Below, piece by piece: positions 15,626-23,082 of a stretch of 64,000 nucleotides of DNA. The notes under the pieces are model-generated. The model was not told the DNA's origin. It saw nothing but the letters and a program-made list of their open reading frames with translations, and searched no databases. The DNA is from Candidatus Methylomicrobium oryzae (lineage in GTDB: Bacteria; Pseudomonadota; Gammaproteobacteria; Methylococcales; Methylomonadaceae), in the NCBI RefSeq assembly GCF_016745425.1, contig NZ_JAERVK010000011.1, positions 62,001 through 126,000 of the forward strand, written 5' to 3'. The translations under genes and the position numbers were made by a program. How positions within the stretch are numbered: position 1 is the stretch's first letter; the number at the start of each line of letters is the position of its first letter.

Positions 15626-16852
15626 ATGGAATATCCCGATAAAATACTCGCCATCGTGCTTGCGGGCGGCGAAGGCTCAAGGCTCTATCCTCTCACTGCG
15701 CATCGCTCGAAGCCGGCGGTTCCTTTCGGAGGGAAATACCGCCTGGTGGATTTCGTGATCAGCAATCTGATCAATTCGGGCGTAGGATCGATTTATGTGG
15801 TGGTGCAGTACAAATCCCAATCCCTGATCGAACATTTGCACAAGGCCTGGGAGCCTTCCCGGGTGTCGACCGGTGAGTTTGTGATGGAAGTGCCGCCGCA
15901 AAGACAGTTTGGCGACGACTGGTTTCAGGGAACAGCCAATGCGGTGTATCAAAACCTGACGCTGCTCGACCGGCATCAGCCCAGGCTGGTGGCCGTTTTC
16001 GGCGCCGATCATGTGTATCGGATGGATGTGCGCCAGATGATGGAGTTTCACTGCGCCAACGAGGCGGATGTTACGGTGGCGGCGCGATCGGTGCCGCTGG
16101 CCGAAGCCGTTTCTTTCGGCGTACTGGAAACGGATGAAGCTGGACGAATCAACGCTTTCAGGGAAAAGCCGGCGCAGCCCAGGCCGATGCCGGGCGATTC
16201 CAAAAGGGCTTACGTGTCGATGGGCAATTATCTTTTCGATGCGGAAAAGCTGCGTGCCATCGTCGAGGAGGCCCATCAACGCGGCGAAACCGATTTCGGC
16301 GGTGAAATCCTGCCGCGTCTGGTGGGGACGCACCGTCTGCTCGCTTATGATTTCGCCTCCAATCAGGTTCCGGGCATCAAACCTTATGAAGAAACCGGAT
16401 ACTGGCGCGATGTAGGCACGCTTCAATCCTACTGGCAGGCCCATCAGGATCTTCTCGGGGAACGGCCTTATTTCGATTTGTTCAATCCCCAGTGGCCTAT
16501 CCGTTCGTCCCGTTACGACGGCCCCGGCGTAAAAATCACCAGCCATTACGTGGAAGACAGCTTGATCTGTTCAGCCAGTTGGCTAAACAAAGTGCTGGTC
16601 TGCCGCAGCATTGTGGGGCGGGAAGTGGTGCTGGAGGAAGGCGTGCAACTGGATGAGTGCATCATCCTGGATTACGTGAAAATCGGGAAGGGCAGCCGGT
16701 TGCGCCGAGTTATCGTCGACAAGCAGAATATCATTGAAGCGGGCACCGTGCTCGGATTCGATCGCGAAAAAGACGCCCGGCAGTATTTCGTGGATGCGTC
16801 GGGGATCACCGTCGTGCCGCGCGGGAATCGGATGATTTCCCTGGCCTATTGA
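15626..16852 (+). CDS. glgC: glucose-1-phosphate adenylyltransferase
   Basis: 408 residues. It makes ADP-glucose from ATP and glucose 1-phosphate, the committed step of glycogen synthesis. The nucleotidyltransferase start AIVLAGGEGSRLYPLT, KPAVPFGGKYRLVDF, the substrate loop FQGTANAVYQN, GADHVYRMD and the ending of a left-handed beta-helix domain are all present. AGGAGA precedes the ATG. No other glycogen gene is beside it; it converges with the 605-residue gene only 18 bases away. Confidence 0.95.
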   Translation: MEYPDKILAIVLAGGEGSRLYPLTAHRSKPAVPFGGKYRLVDFVISNLINSGVGSIYVVVQYKSQSLIEHLHKAWEPSRVSTGEFVMEVPPQRQFGDDWFQGTANAVYQNLTLLDRHQPRLVAVFGADHVYRMDVRQMMEFHCANEADVTVAARSVPLAEAVSFGVLETDEAGRINAFREKPAQPRPMPGDSKRAYVSMGNYLFDAEKLRAIVEEAHQRGETDFGGEILPRLVGTHRLLAYDFASNQVPGIKPYEETGYWRDVGTLQSYWQAHQDLLGERPYFDLFNPQWPIRSSRYDGPGVKITSHYVEDSLICSASWLNKVLVCRSIVGREVVLEEGVQLDECIILDYVKIGKGSRLRRVIVDKQNIIEAGTVLGFDREKDARQYFVDASGITVVPRGNRMISLAY

Positions 16853-16870
16853 GCGCGGCCGGCTGGCGGG

Positions 16871-18688
16871 CTATCCGTTTCCGTATAGATACTGTTTCGC
16901 GTTGACGAAGGCGCCCATGACGAACAGGGAAGTCGCTATCTCGCTGCCGACGATGATCCGGCAAGGGTGGCGAAGGCGCGTCCATTCGTAAGGCTGAAAA
17001 AGATGGCCTTTTATGCCTTCTCCCAGCGCATCCGAGATCGCCTTCAAACCCGTGGCGATCAAGCCGTCATCCCGCGGTTCATGCCGCAGCAGCACCAATG
17101 CAGCCACGGTGAGGGCGGCGTCGAACGCATTCAGGGTAAAGCCGATCAGCTCGGATTTGCAATAGTCCAGCGCGACTTGACGAATTTCTTCGATTTGCCC
17201 TTCGGGAGCCAGGTTGTTTTTTTCAGCCTCGCTGAGCGTCAAGTAGGCTTCGTAGAAGCGGCCGATGTAGTAAATGTATATCTCCGGCAGATAATACTGA
17301 AAAGCGGATTCATGCCTGAAGTTGCCGCTCACGACTGTTCGGTAATGAAAATCGAGCAGGCGCCGCACGGTCTTCAAATTGTCTCCTTCAAGGGACAACC
17401 ACTGCTTTCTGTTGACCAGCATGGACTCCAGAATGTCCATGTTATGGCCGGGGCAGATTTCGTTCCCTGACGCCTCCCGAACGATCCGTCCGTCGGATTT
17501 TGGGAACCGCTTGTCGAACCAGATCGGAATCGCTCCCTGATAGTCCAGCGGGCGGGTCATCCGGATTGTCGGCGGATTTGAGGTGTAGCCGCTGCCGATC
17601 TGGTATTCGGTGATGATTTCCATCCAGGGGTGCGCCAAAAAATTCCGGCATTCCCTGAGTAGTTTCACATCGGCGGCAAGGTGCTTTTCCTCGACAATAT
17701 CCAGCCACTTTTTCGCGATGGAAAGCGTGAAAAAAGTCGTGTCGGTATCGGGAGCATAATCGCCGAAGCCCAGATCCTTTTTGATGGCTTGATTTTTTTT
17801 GTCCAGCCGGGGCAGGCATTCCGCCCTTTCATCCTCAGGAAAACAGGTCGTCGCGGGATGCCGGAGGCCGTTATTGGGGGTTACCAGCCATTCCTGGCAG
17901 GTGACGACGCAAAAGTGGAGCAGGTTTTCCAGGATTTGCACGATTTGCCGCAACTCATCGGGCGGTAGCCGGTTTGTTGCGACCCGGGTTAGCAGCAATT
18001 CGAAAAAATTGGCATCGTAGAAAGCGGTACGGTGGATAAACCAGTGCGAACGCTGAAACAGCTTTTCCGCAATGCCTTGATAAGGTTTGCGGACGATCTT
18101 CAATTTTACGGGATTGCAATGAATGAAGCAGCGGATTAAGGCGAACAACAAAACGGCATTCTGGTATTCGAAAGCGCCGACGCCGCGGAGAATATTTAGG
18201 AAGTTTTCGCCGTTCATCTGATCGTCGCCGGACAAAACGACCTGCGCCGCAACCGGAAAATAGGGATTTTTGTTATGTGAGTTCCACGTTTGCAGGATAT
18301 CCTGCATGCAGCGTTCGATGACGGTATCCAACGCGTCCGGTTTGGGATTTGTCTGGATCAAGGGTATTTTTTCCCGCCGGCGAAAATGTGGCTTGTCGAT
18401 CCGGTCGAGCAGTTCGGCAATCGGCATGAATGTCCGGTCGATCCAGTCGGCATCCCGCCACTCATCGTAACCGGCACGCATTGCGGCGCGGATAACTGCC
18501 TGATAGGCGGGAACAGCCTGCATCGGAATCCCCGGATGGCGGCAGCCTTTAAGGATCAGGTATTTCAATAACCAGTTGCCCGCGGCTTTTCGATAAAGCC
18601 GCTTCAGATTACGGCCCGGTTCTGCGTAGGGCTGTTCTGTTAAAATAGGCGCATCGCAGATGTCATAAATATTGGCGTATTGGGCCAT
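16871..18688 (-). CDS. 605-residue protein with class II terpene-cyclase-like DxDTT motif
   Basis: I do not recognise this as a named family. Visible points: YAPDTDTTFF at residues 311-320 contains DxDTT (314-318), the form of the class II terpene cyclase acid motif seen in some bacterial cyclases. Around it the layout resembles the alpha-barrel of that superfamily: GNEICPGHNMDIL (408-420) where NEVDPVVNANVL-type sequence is usual, an aromatic LPEIYIYYIGRFYEAYL segment, FDAALTVAALVLLRHE, and IIVGSEIATSLFVMGAF (579-594), like the GS..T..a...A closing helix. No signal peptide; soluble. It is the last gene of a minus-strand run. Terpene or prenyl-substrate chemistry is an inference of moderate strength. 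Confidence 0.6.
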   Translation of the reverse strand: MAQYANIYDICDAPILTEQPYAEPGRNLKRLYRKAAGNWLLKYLILKGCRHPGIPMQAVPAYQAVIRAAMRAGYDEWRDADWIDRTFMPIAELLDRIDKPHFRRREKIPLIQTNPKPDALDTVIERCMQDILQTWNSHNKNPYFPVAAQVVLSGDDQMNGENFLNILRGVGAFEYQNAVLLFALIRCFIHCNPVKLKIVRKPYQGIAEKLFQRSHWFIHRTAFYDANFFELLLTRVATNRLPPDELRQIVQILENLLHFCVVTCQEWLVTPNNGLRHPATTCFPEDERAECLPRLDKKNQAIKKDLGFGDYAPDTDTTFFTLSIAKKWLDIVEEKHLAADVKLLRECRNFLAHPWMEIITEYQIGSGYTSNPPTIRMTRPLDYQGAIPIWFDKRFPKSDGRIVREASGNEICPGHNMDILESMLVNRKQWLSLEGDNLKTVRRLLDFHYRTVVSGNFRHESAFQYYLPEIYIYYIGRFYEAYLTLSEAEKNNLAPEGQIEEIRQVALDYCKSELIGFTLNAFDAALTVAALVLLRHEPRDDGLIATGLKAISDALGEGIKGHLFQPYEWTRLRHPCRIIVGSEIATSLFVMGAFVNAKQYLYGNG

Positions 18689-18740
18689 CCATCCACCCTC
18701 CCGGATCGAGTTATCCGCTCAGCCTGAGCCAATCGCGGCT

Positions 18741-19034
18741 TCAAGTCGGTACGCCGGACAACAGATGCAAGAAATCATCGAGCCGGTTGGCTTCCGACGC
18801 GATCAGCCGCGTTTTTTGCCTGCGGCTTAATTTTTTAAGCCGCAGTTCGCGCCGGGTTGCGGAACTGCGGTCATGCCCGGTTTCCAGATACACGAGCCGC
18901 TCAGGCCGCCGGCCGTAGAAATATTTAGCGCCGCGCCCGTCGGCATGCTGCTCGAAGCGCCTCTGCACGTCATTGGTGATGCCGGTATACAGCGAGGTAT
19001 CGCTGCAGAGGATGATATAGACGAACCAGGTCAT
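18741..19034 (-). CDS. GIY-YIG nuclease domain protein (UPF0213-like)
   Basis: 97 residues. WFVYIILCSDTSLYTGITNDVQRRFEQHADGRGAKYFYGR carries the GIY-YIG pattern (here VYI...YTG) with the catalytic Arg; the single-domain length matches the UPF0213/YhbQ group. It starts eight bases after the VIT-family gene and is followed 52 bases later by the DxDTT gene, so it is probably cotranscribed. Biological role of such small proteins is not settled. Confidence 0.9.
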   Translation of the reverse strand: MTWFVYIILCSDTSLYTGITNDVQRRFEQHADGRGAKYFYGRRPERLVYLETGHDRSSATRRELRLKKLSRRQKTRLIASEANRLDDFLHLLSGVPT

Positions 19035-19041
19035 CGGCAGC

Positions 19042-19737
19042 CTACACCGCGGTCCCGAACAGCCTGCCGACGCCGGCCGTCAGTCCCATCGCCAGCGCGC
19101 CCCAGAATGTGACCCGGAAGGCGCCTCGGGACAGGCTGGAGCCGCCGGTATAGGCCGAGACGAGGCCCAGCAGCGCCAGAAACAACAGGGACGACGCTGC
19201 AACCGCCAGTCCGGTATCGGGGCCCGGTGCCCATAGCGCGATCAGTAGCGGGAGGGCCGCGCCGATCGAGAACGTAAACGCCGAGGTGAGGGCTGCCTGG
19301 AGCGGACGCGCGGCGCCTTGCTCCGAAATGCCCAGTTCTTCCAGCGCGTGTGCGCCGAGCGCGTCGTGGTCCATCAGCTGGATCGCGACCTGCTCCGCAA
19401 GCTGCGGATCGAGGCCGCGCCGGATGTAGATGCCGGTCAGCTCGTCCAGTTCATGCGAGTGGTTTTCTTCGAGTTCTTTGCGTTCGCGCGCCAGGTCGGC
19501 TTTTTCGGTATCGGCTTGCGAGCTGACCGAAACATATTCGCCGGCCGCCATCGACATCGCGCCGGCGGCCAGCCCCGCCGCGCCGGCCAGTAAAATATCG
19601 TGCTGCGCCGCGCGCGAAGCCGCGATTCCCACAATCAAACTGGCCGTCGAGACGATGCCGTCATTGGCTCCCAATACCGCGGCGCGGAGCCAGCCGGTTC
19701 GATGCGTACGGTGAGATTCCGGATGGTGAAATTGCAT
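19042..19737 (-). CDS. VIT1/CCC1-family iron/manganese transporter
   Basis: 231 residues. The family exports Fe2+ or Mn2+ from the cytosol. GANDGIVSTASLIVGIA, AGAMSMAAGEYVSVSSQADTE and the following charged helix (KADLARERKELEENHSHELDEL) are the family signature; two hydrophobic hairpins follow toward the C-terminus. Five membrane segments are expected. It starts 14 bases after the dehydrogenase stop. Confidence 0.93.
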   Translation of the reverse strand: MQFHHPESHRTHRTGWLRAAVLGANDGIVSTASLIVGIAASRAAQHDILLAGAAGLAAGAMSMAAGEYVSVSSQADTEKADLARERKELEENHSHELDELTGIYIRRGLDPQLAEQVAIQLMDHDALGAHALEELGISEQGAARPLQAALTSAFTFSIGAALPLLIALWAPGPDTGLAVAASSLLFLALLGLVSAYTGGSSLSRGAFRVTFWGALAMGLTAGVGRLFGTAV

Positions 19738-19750
19738 GCCGATTTCCTGG

Positions 19751-20677
19751 TTAACACAAGTCGGGTTCGAGGGAAAGCAGGCGGTTGATCCGGGCTTTGA
19801 TCTCCTTGGCCGCTTTTTCCAATGCTTTCCTTTCCGTTCGGTTCAGGTAAGGATGGAGATGGCGAATGACGCCGCGCCGCCCGACCACGACCGGAATACT
19901 GAAGCAATTGTCCCGGATTCCGAGCCAGTCTTCAAGATAGGTGCTGAGAGGCAGGGTTCTATGCGAATCGTAGACAATCGCGCGGACCAGTTCGCAGACC
20001 GCGGCGGCGATCGCGAAATTGGTGTAGCCTTTGGCGTTATACACATCGAAACCGGCGTTGTACACGGCGTTGAAAATTTTGCGGTGCAAAGGGTTGTCGT
20101 CGATATGCTCGCTGCCCATCGAAGCGGTGCTGAACAGCGGAAACTGGTTCGGACCGTGTTCGCCGAGAATATAGGCGCGCAGATCGTCCGGATGGATCTG
20201 CTGCTCTATCGACAGCAGCGACCTGAAGCGCGCCGAATCGACCAGGGTGCCGATACCGATAATTCTTGAAGCCGGAAAACCCGAAATCTGCGTTGCCAGA
20301 TAAGTCAGGATATCGACCGGATTTGTGATGATGATCAAAATTGCGTCCGGATTGTTGCGCGCCAAGCGCGGAATCAACTGCCGGAACAAGGCTGCATTGG
20401 CCGGGCCGAGCTCCATGCGCGCGGTCATGTGGCCCGATAACGGCACCGAGGCGGTAACGATCAGAATGTCGCTCTCTGCGACGGCTTCGATCGGAGCGCT
20501 CTCGATCTGCATCGTGCGTTCGCAGAAGGCGAGGGCATGCTGTAAATCCAGTTCGTCGCCATGCGCTTTGGCCAAATTCCTGCCGGCCAGCACCAAATGG
20601 TCGCAGAGGCCTTTCAGCACCATTGCATAAGCGATGGTCGATCCGACATGGCCGGTGCCGATAATGGCAATTTTCAT
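19751..20677 (-). CDS. lactate/malate dehydrogenase family enzyme
   Basis: 308 residues from the ATG at 20677 (MKIAIIGTGHVGSTIAYAMV); the frame is open upstream but only from here is the Rossmann start natural. Conserved residues: GTGHVGS for NAD, the ITNPVDI Asn, DSARFR Arg, GEHGPNQ catalytic His, KGYTNFA Thr as in L-lactate dehydrogenases. The specificity loop reads TASVPLSGHMTARMEL, with neither Gln (lactate) nor Arg (malate) at the deciding place, so the substrate may be another 2-hydroxyacid. First gene of the minus-strand run to 16871. Confidence 0.85.
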   Translation of the reverse strand: MKIAIIGTGHVGSTIAYAMVLKGLCDHLVLAGRNLAKAHGDELDLQHALAFCERTMQIESAPIEAVAESDILIVTASVPLSGHMTARMELGPANAALFRQLIPRLARNNPDAILIIITNPVDILTYLATQISGFPASRIIGIGTLVDSARFRSLLSIEQQIHPDDLRAYILGEHGPNQFPLFSTASMGSEHIDDNPLHRKIFNAVYNAGFDVYNAKGYTNFAIAAAVCELVRAIVYDSHRTLPLSTYLEDWLGIRDNCFSIPVVVGRRGVIRHLHPYLNRTERKALEKAAKEIKARINRLLSLEPDLC

Positions 20678-20986
20678 AGGCTGGGGCTCCCATACGGCGG
20701 AGTTGTCGAAAAGATACGGCGGGTTACACTCGCCGATCCAGGGATTCTGCCGGGAAAGGCTCCACCGTTGAAGACTGCACAATTAAAGCCGATCGTTTTT
20801 AAAAGCACTTTACCCGGCTGTGGCTCATTCTACTCTGTTTCGCCCCGGCTGCAGACAGCGAAAGGAGGTTAGTCCGCCGGTAAGGGCTGAGCAGCGGCAA
20901 CGACGAGGTTGCATCGGCGCGGGAAAGAGAGCCGGAGGACGGAGGGAGGCAGGGGGCAAAATAGCGAGAAGCGCGGGACTGCGAAG

Positions 20987-21015
20987 AAAAAAGGTGGGCG
21001 GAAAAACCGCCCACC
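20987..21015 (-). terminator. rho-independent terminator behind the GMC gene
   Basis: On the minus strand GGTGGGCGG (21015-21007) pairs with CCGCCCACC (21001-20993) around five T, followed by six T (20992-20987). It ends the diheme cytochrome/GMC unit. The 362-base gap 20678-21039 otherwise holds the upstream region of the dehydrogenase gene. Confidence 0.85.
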
Positions 21016-21039
21016 AGCTTTTTTATCAACCGTTCAATC

Positions 21040-22962
21040 TTACGAAGCCGCCTCGGCCGCTGCTTCGTACGGTTTGGTTGTGCGAGCATCCTGCGGGGCG
21101 TTCAGTATCACGTCGGCCGCTTTTTCGGCGATCATGTAAATCGAGGACACGATAAAGAAGCCCGGAATCTTCGGGAATACCGAGGCGTCGACGACGCGCA
21201 GGCCCTGGATCCCGCGGACGCGGAACTGGCTGTCCAGTACCGCCATCGGATCGTTGTCGGCGCCGATCGGGCAGGTGCAGGAGGCATGGTGGCCCCAGGC
21301 ATTGAAGCGGACGAAATCGCGCAATTGGTCGTCGGTTTGCACGTCTTTGCCGGGCGCGACTTCCTCGGTCAGTATGCCTTGTTCGAACAGCGGCTTGGCA
21401 ATGCTGCGCACGAATTTGACGCCTTCGACGACCGAATCGAGATCTTCGCCTGTAGTATCGTTGCCTTCCTCGAAATAGCGGAAATTGATGTAGGGCCGGT
21501 CGCGCGGATCGCTGGAGGCCAGCCGGACTTCACCGGCACGGTTGACCGTGTGCGCTTTCAGCACGGCCCAGGTCAGGTAGTTCAGATTGTCCTTAATCAG
21601 CTTCGAATAGCCAGGGAAGTAGCCTTTGAAATATCCCAATACAGCGAAACAGAACAAATCGGGCAGCGGCCGCTCTTCGAAAGAACGCCTGATGACCGCC
21701 AGCACTGCGCCGTTGGTCGTGTAAACGCCCTTGTTTTCGTTCTTCCACTCGTTGTATTGCGGATCGCCGGGCGAATATTTGGCGCCTTTCAGGACTTCCC
21801 AGTCCTGATTCATACGGTTCACGACGCCGACTTCGTAACGGTCCTGCAGGTTGGTGCCGACGCCGGGCAAATGCTGCTTGACCGGAATGCCGTGCTTTTG
21901 CAGTTCTTCCTGCGGACCGATGCCGGACAGCATCAGGAGCTGCGGCGTATTGTAGGCGCCGCCGGCCAGAATCACTTCTTTCGAGGCTTGGACGGTGCGG
22001 CGCTCGCCGGGCTGGCTGCTCGGATTGGCATGCGCCTTGTAGAGTTTGGCGCCTTTCAGGTATTCGACACCGATGGCGCGGTTGTTTTCGTCGAGAATGA
22101 CCTTGGTGACCAGGGCGTCCAGTTCGATGGTCAGATTGTTCGGATATTTCTGCTGCGCCACGAGCAGGCGTTCGCGGGTGCTGTGGCGGCGGCCGTTCGT
22201 GGTCGCGAGCGGCGGATAACGGAGTCCGGTGGCATTTTCCTTGACCAGACGCCAGTCGTTCGGATCGGCCAGTCCTTCGATTTGCCATTTCAGGCGCTCG
22301 AAAAAGTTCGGCAGGGCGCCGGCAGCCTTGGCGGCGGACTCCAGTATCGTCAGGATCAGTTTCTTGTCCTTCGCCAAGGCTTGCAGCGGCAGCGCGGCTT
22401 CGGTCTGGAACCAGCCCTTGAATCCGTGGCGGGACGGATTGATGCCGAGCCAGGTGGCGAGCTTACGAAGCTTCGGCCGGTGCTCGCAGTTTTCCATTCC
22501 TTCGAAATATTTGCGCATATTGTCGGAATTCCATGAGGAATCGCCGGTCAATTGCGCAACTTCGTCCCAGTCCGCGTTGTGCGGATAGACCGTGATCATC
22601 GCATTATGTGCAGTGCAGCCGCCTAGGCAGCCCGCGCGCGGGTACAGCACGCCTTTCTCGGCCGGCGTGTATTTGGGGTCTTGCGCTTGAAGCGCTTCGG
22701 TTTCGTAATGGCGTACGAAAAAATCCCAGCGCATCGCTTCGTTTTCGGTCGAAAACGGATGGAAGACCGGTACATCGTAATCCTCGGGCAGGCGGTTTTC
22801 GCTAGGGAAAGCCAGGTTGTCGCCCTGGAGCTGTTTCGGGTCGCCGCCGGCTTCCAGAACGAGGACCTTTTTGCCTTTTTCGGCGAGGCGCGCCGCGACG
22901 GTGCCGCCGCCCGCGCCCGAGCCGACGACGATATATTCGTAAGTTGCGTTCGATGCTGTCAT
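21040..22962 (-). CDS. GMC family FAD-dependent oxidoreductase
   Basis: 640 residues from the ATG at 22962, which has AGGA eight bases ahead. GMC enzymes oxidise alcohols, sugars or sterols with [35 protein letters not shown] is the FAD-binding start; [13 protein letters not shown] is the second GMC signature; the C-terminus has [31 protein letters not shown] and [28 protein letters not shown]. The usual second catalytic Asn/His near the end appears replaced (PGFFIVSS). No signal peptide. It lies 120 bases behind the diheme cytochrome gene and ahead of a terminator, so both probably act together. Confidence 0.92.
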   Translation of the reverse strand: MTASNATYEYIVVGSGAGGGTVAARLAEKGKKVLVLEAGGDPKQLQGDNLAFPSENRLPEDYDVPVFHPFSTENEAMRWDFFVRHYETEALQAQDPKYTPAEKGVLYPRAGCLGGCTAHNAMITVYPHNADWDEVAQLTGDSSWNSDNMRKYFEGMENCEHRPKLRKLATWLGINPSRHGFKGWFQTEAALPLQALAKDKKLILTILESAAKAAGALPNFFERLKWQIEGLADPNDWRLVKENATGLRYPPLATTNGRRHSTRERLLVAQQKYPNNLTIELDALVTKVILDENNRAIGVEYLKGAKLYKAHANPSSQPGERRTVQASKEVILAGGAYNTPQLLMLSGIGPQEELQKHGIPVKQHLPGVGTNLQDRYEVGVVNRMNQDWEVLKGAKYSPGDPQYNEWKNENKGVYTTNGAVLAVIRRSFEERPLPDLFCFAVLGYFKGYFPGYSKLIKDNLNYLTWAVLKAHTVNRAGEVRLASSDPRDRPYINFRYFEEGNDTTGEDLDSVVEGVKFVRSIAKPLFEQGILTEEVAPGKDVQTDDQLRDFVRFNAWGHHASCTCPIGADNDPMAVLDSQFRVRGIQGLRVVDASVFPKIPGFFIVSSIYMIAEKAADVILNAPQDARTTKPYEAAAEAAS

Positions 22963-23040
22963 GTTTGTTTCCTGATCTAGATAAGTAAAAGCCGCCTTAA
23001 TCAGAGATCGCGGCGGCTCCGTGACGCTGTAAGTGATAAC

Positions 23041-23069
23041 GGTCCGGGGGCGGTACACCGCCCCCGGTC
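23041..23069 (-). other. intercistronic GC-rich hairpin
   Basis: CCGGGGGCGGT and its complement ACCGCCCCCGG form a near-perfect stem between the diheme cytochrome and GMC genes, with no T run. It could attenuate or stabilise the upstream part of a shared transcript. Confidence 0.5.
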
Positions 23070-23082
23070 GAAGGCCGGAGAC

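Noticed and set aside
15283-15642. A 119-codon plus-strand frame before glgC
   Set aside because: No ribosome binding site or family, and it overlaps the glgC start by 17 bases.
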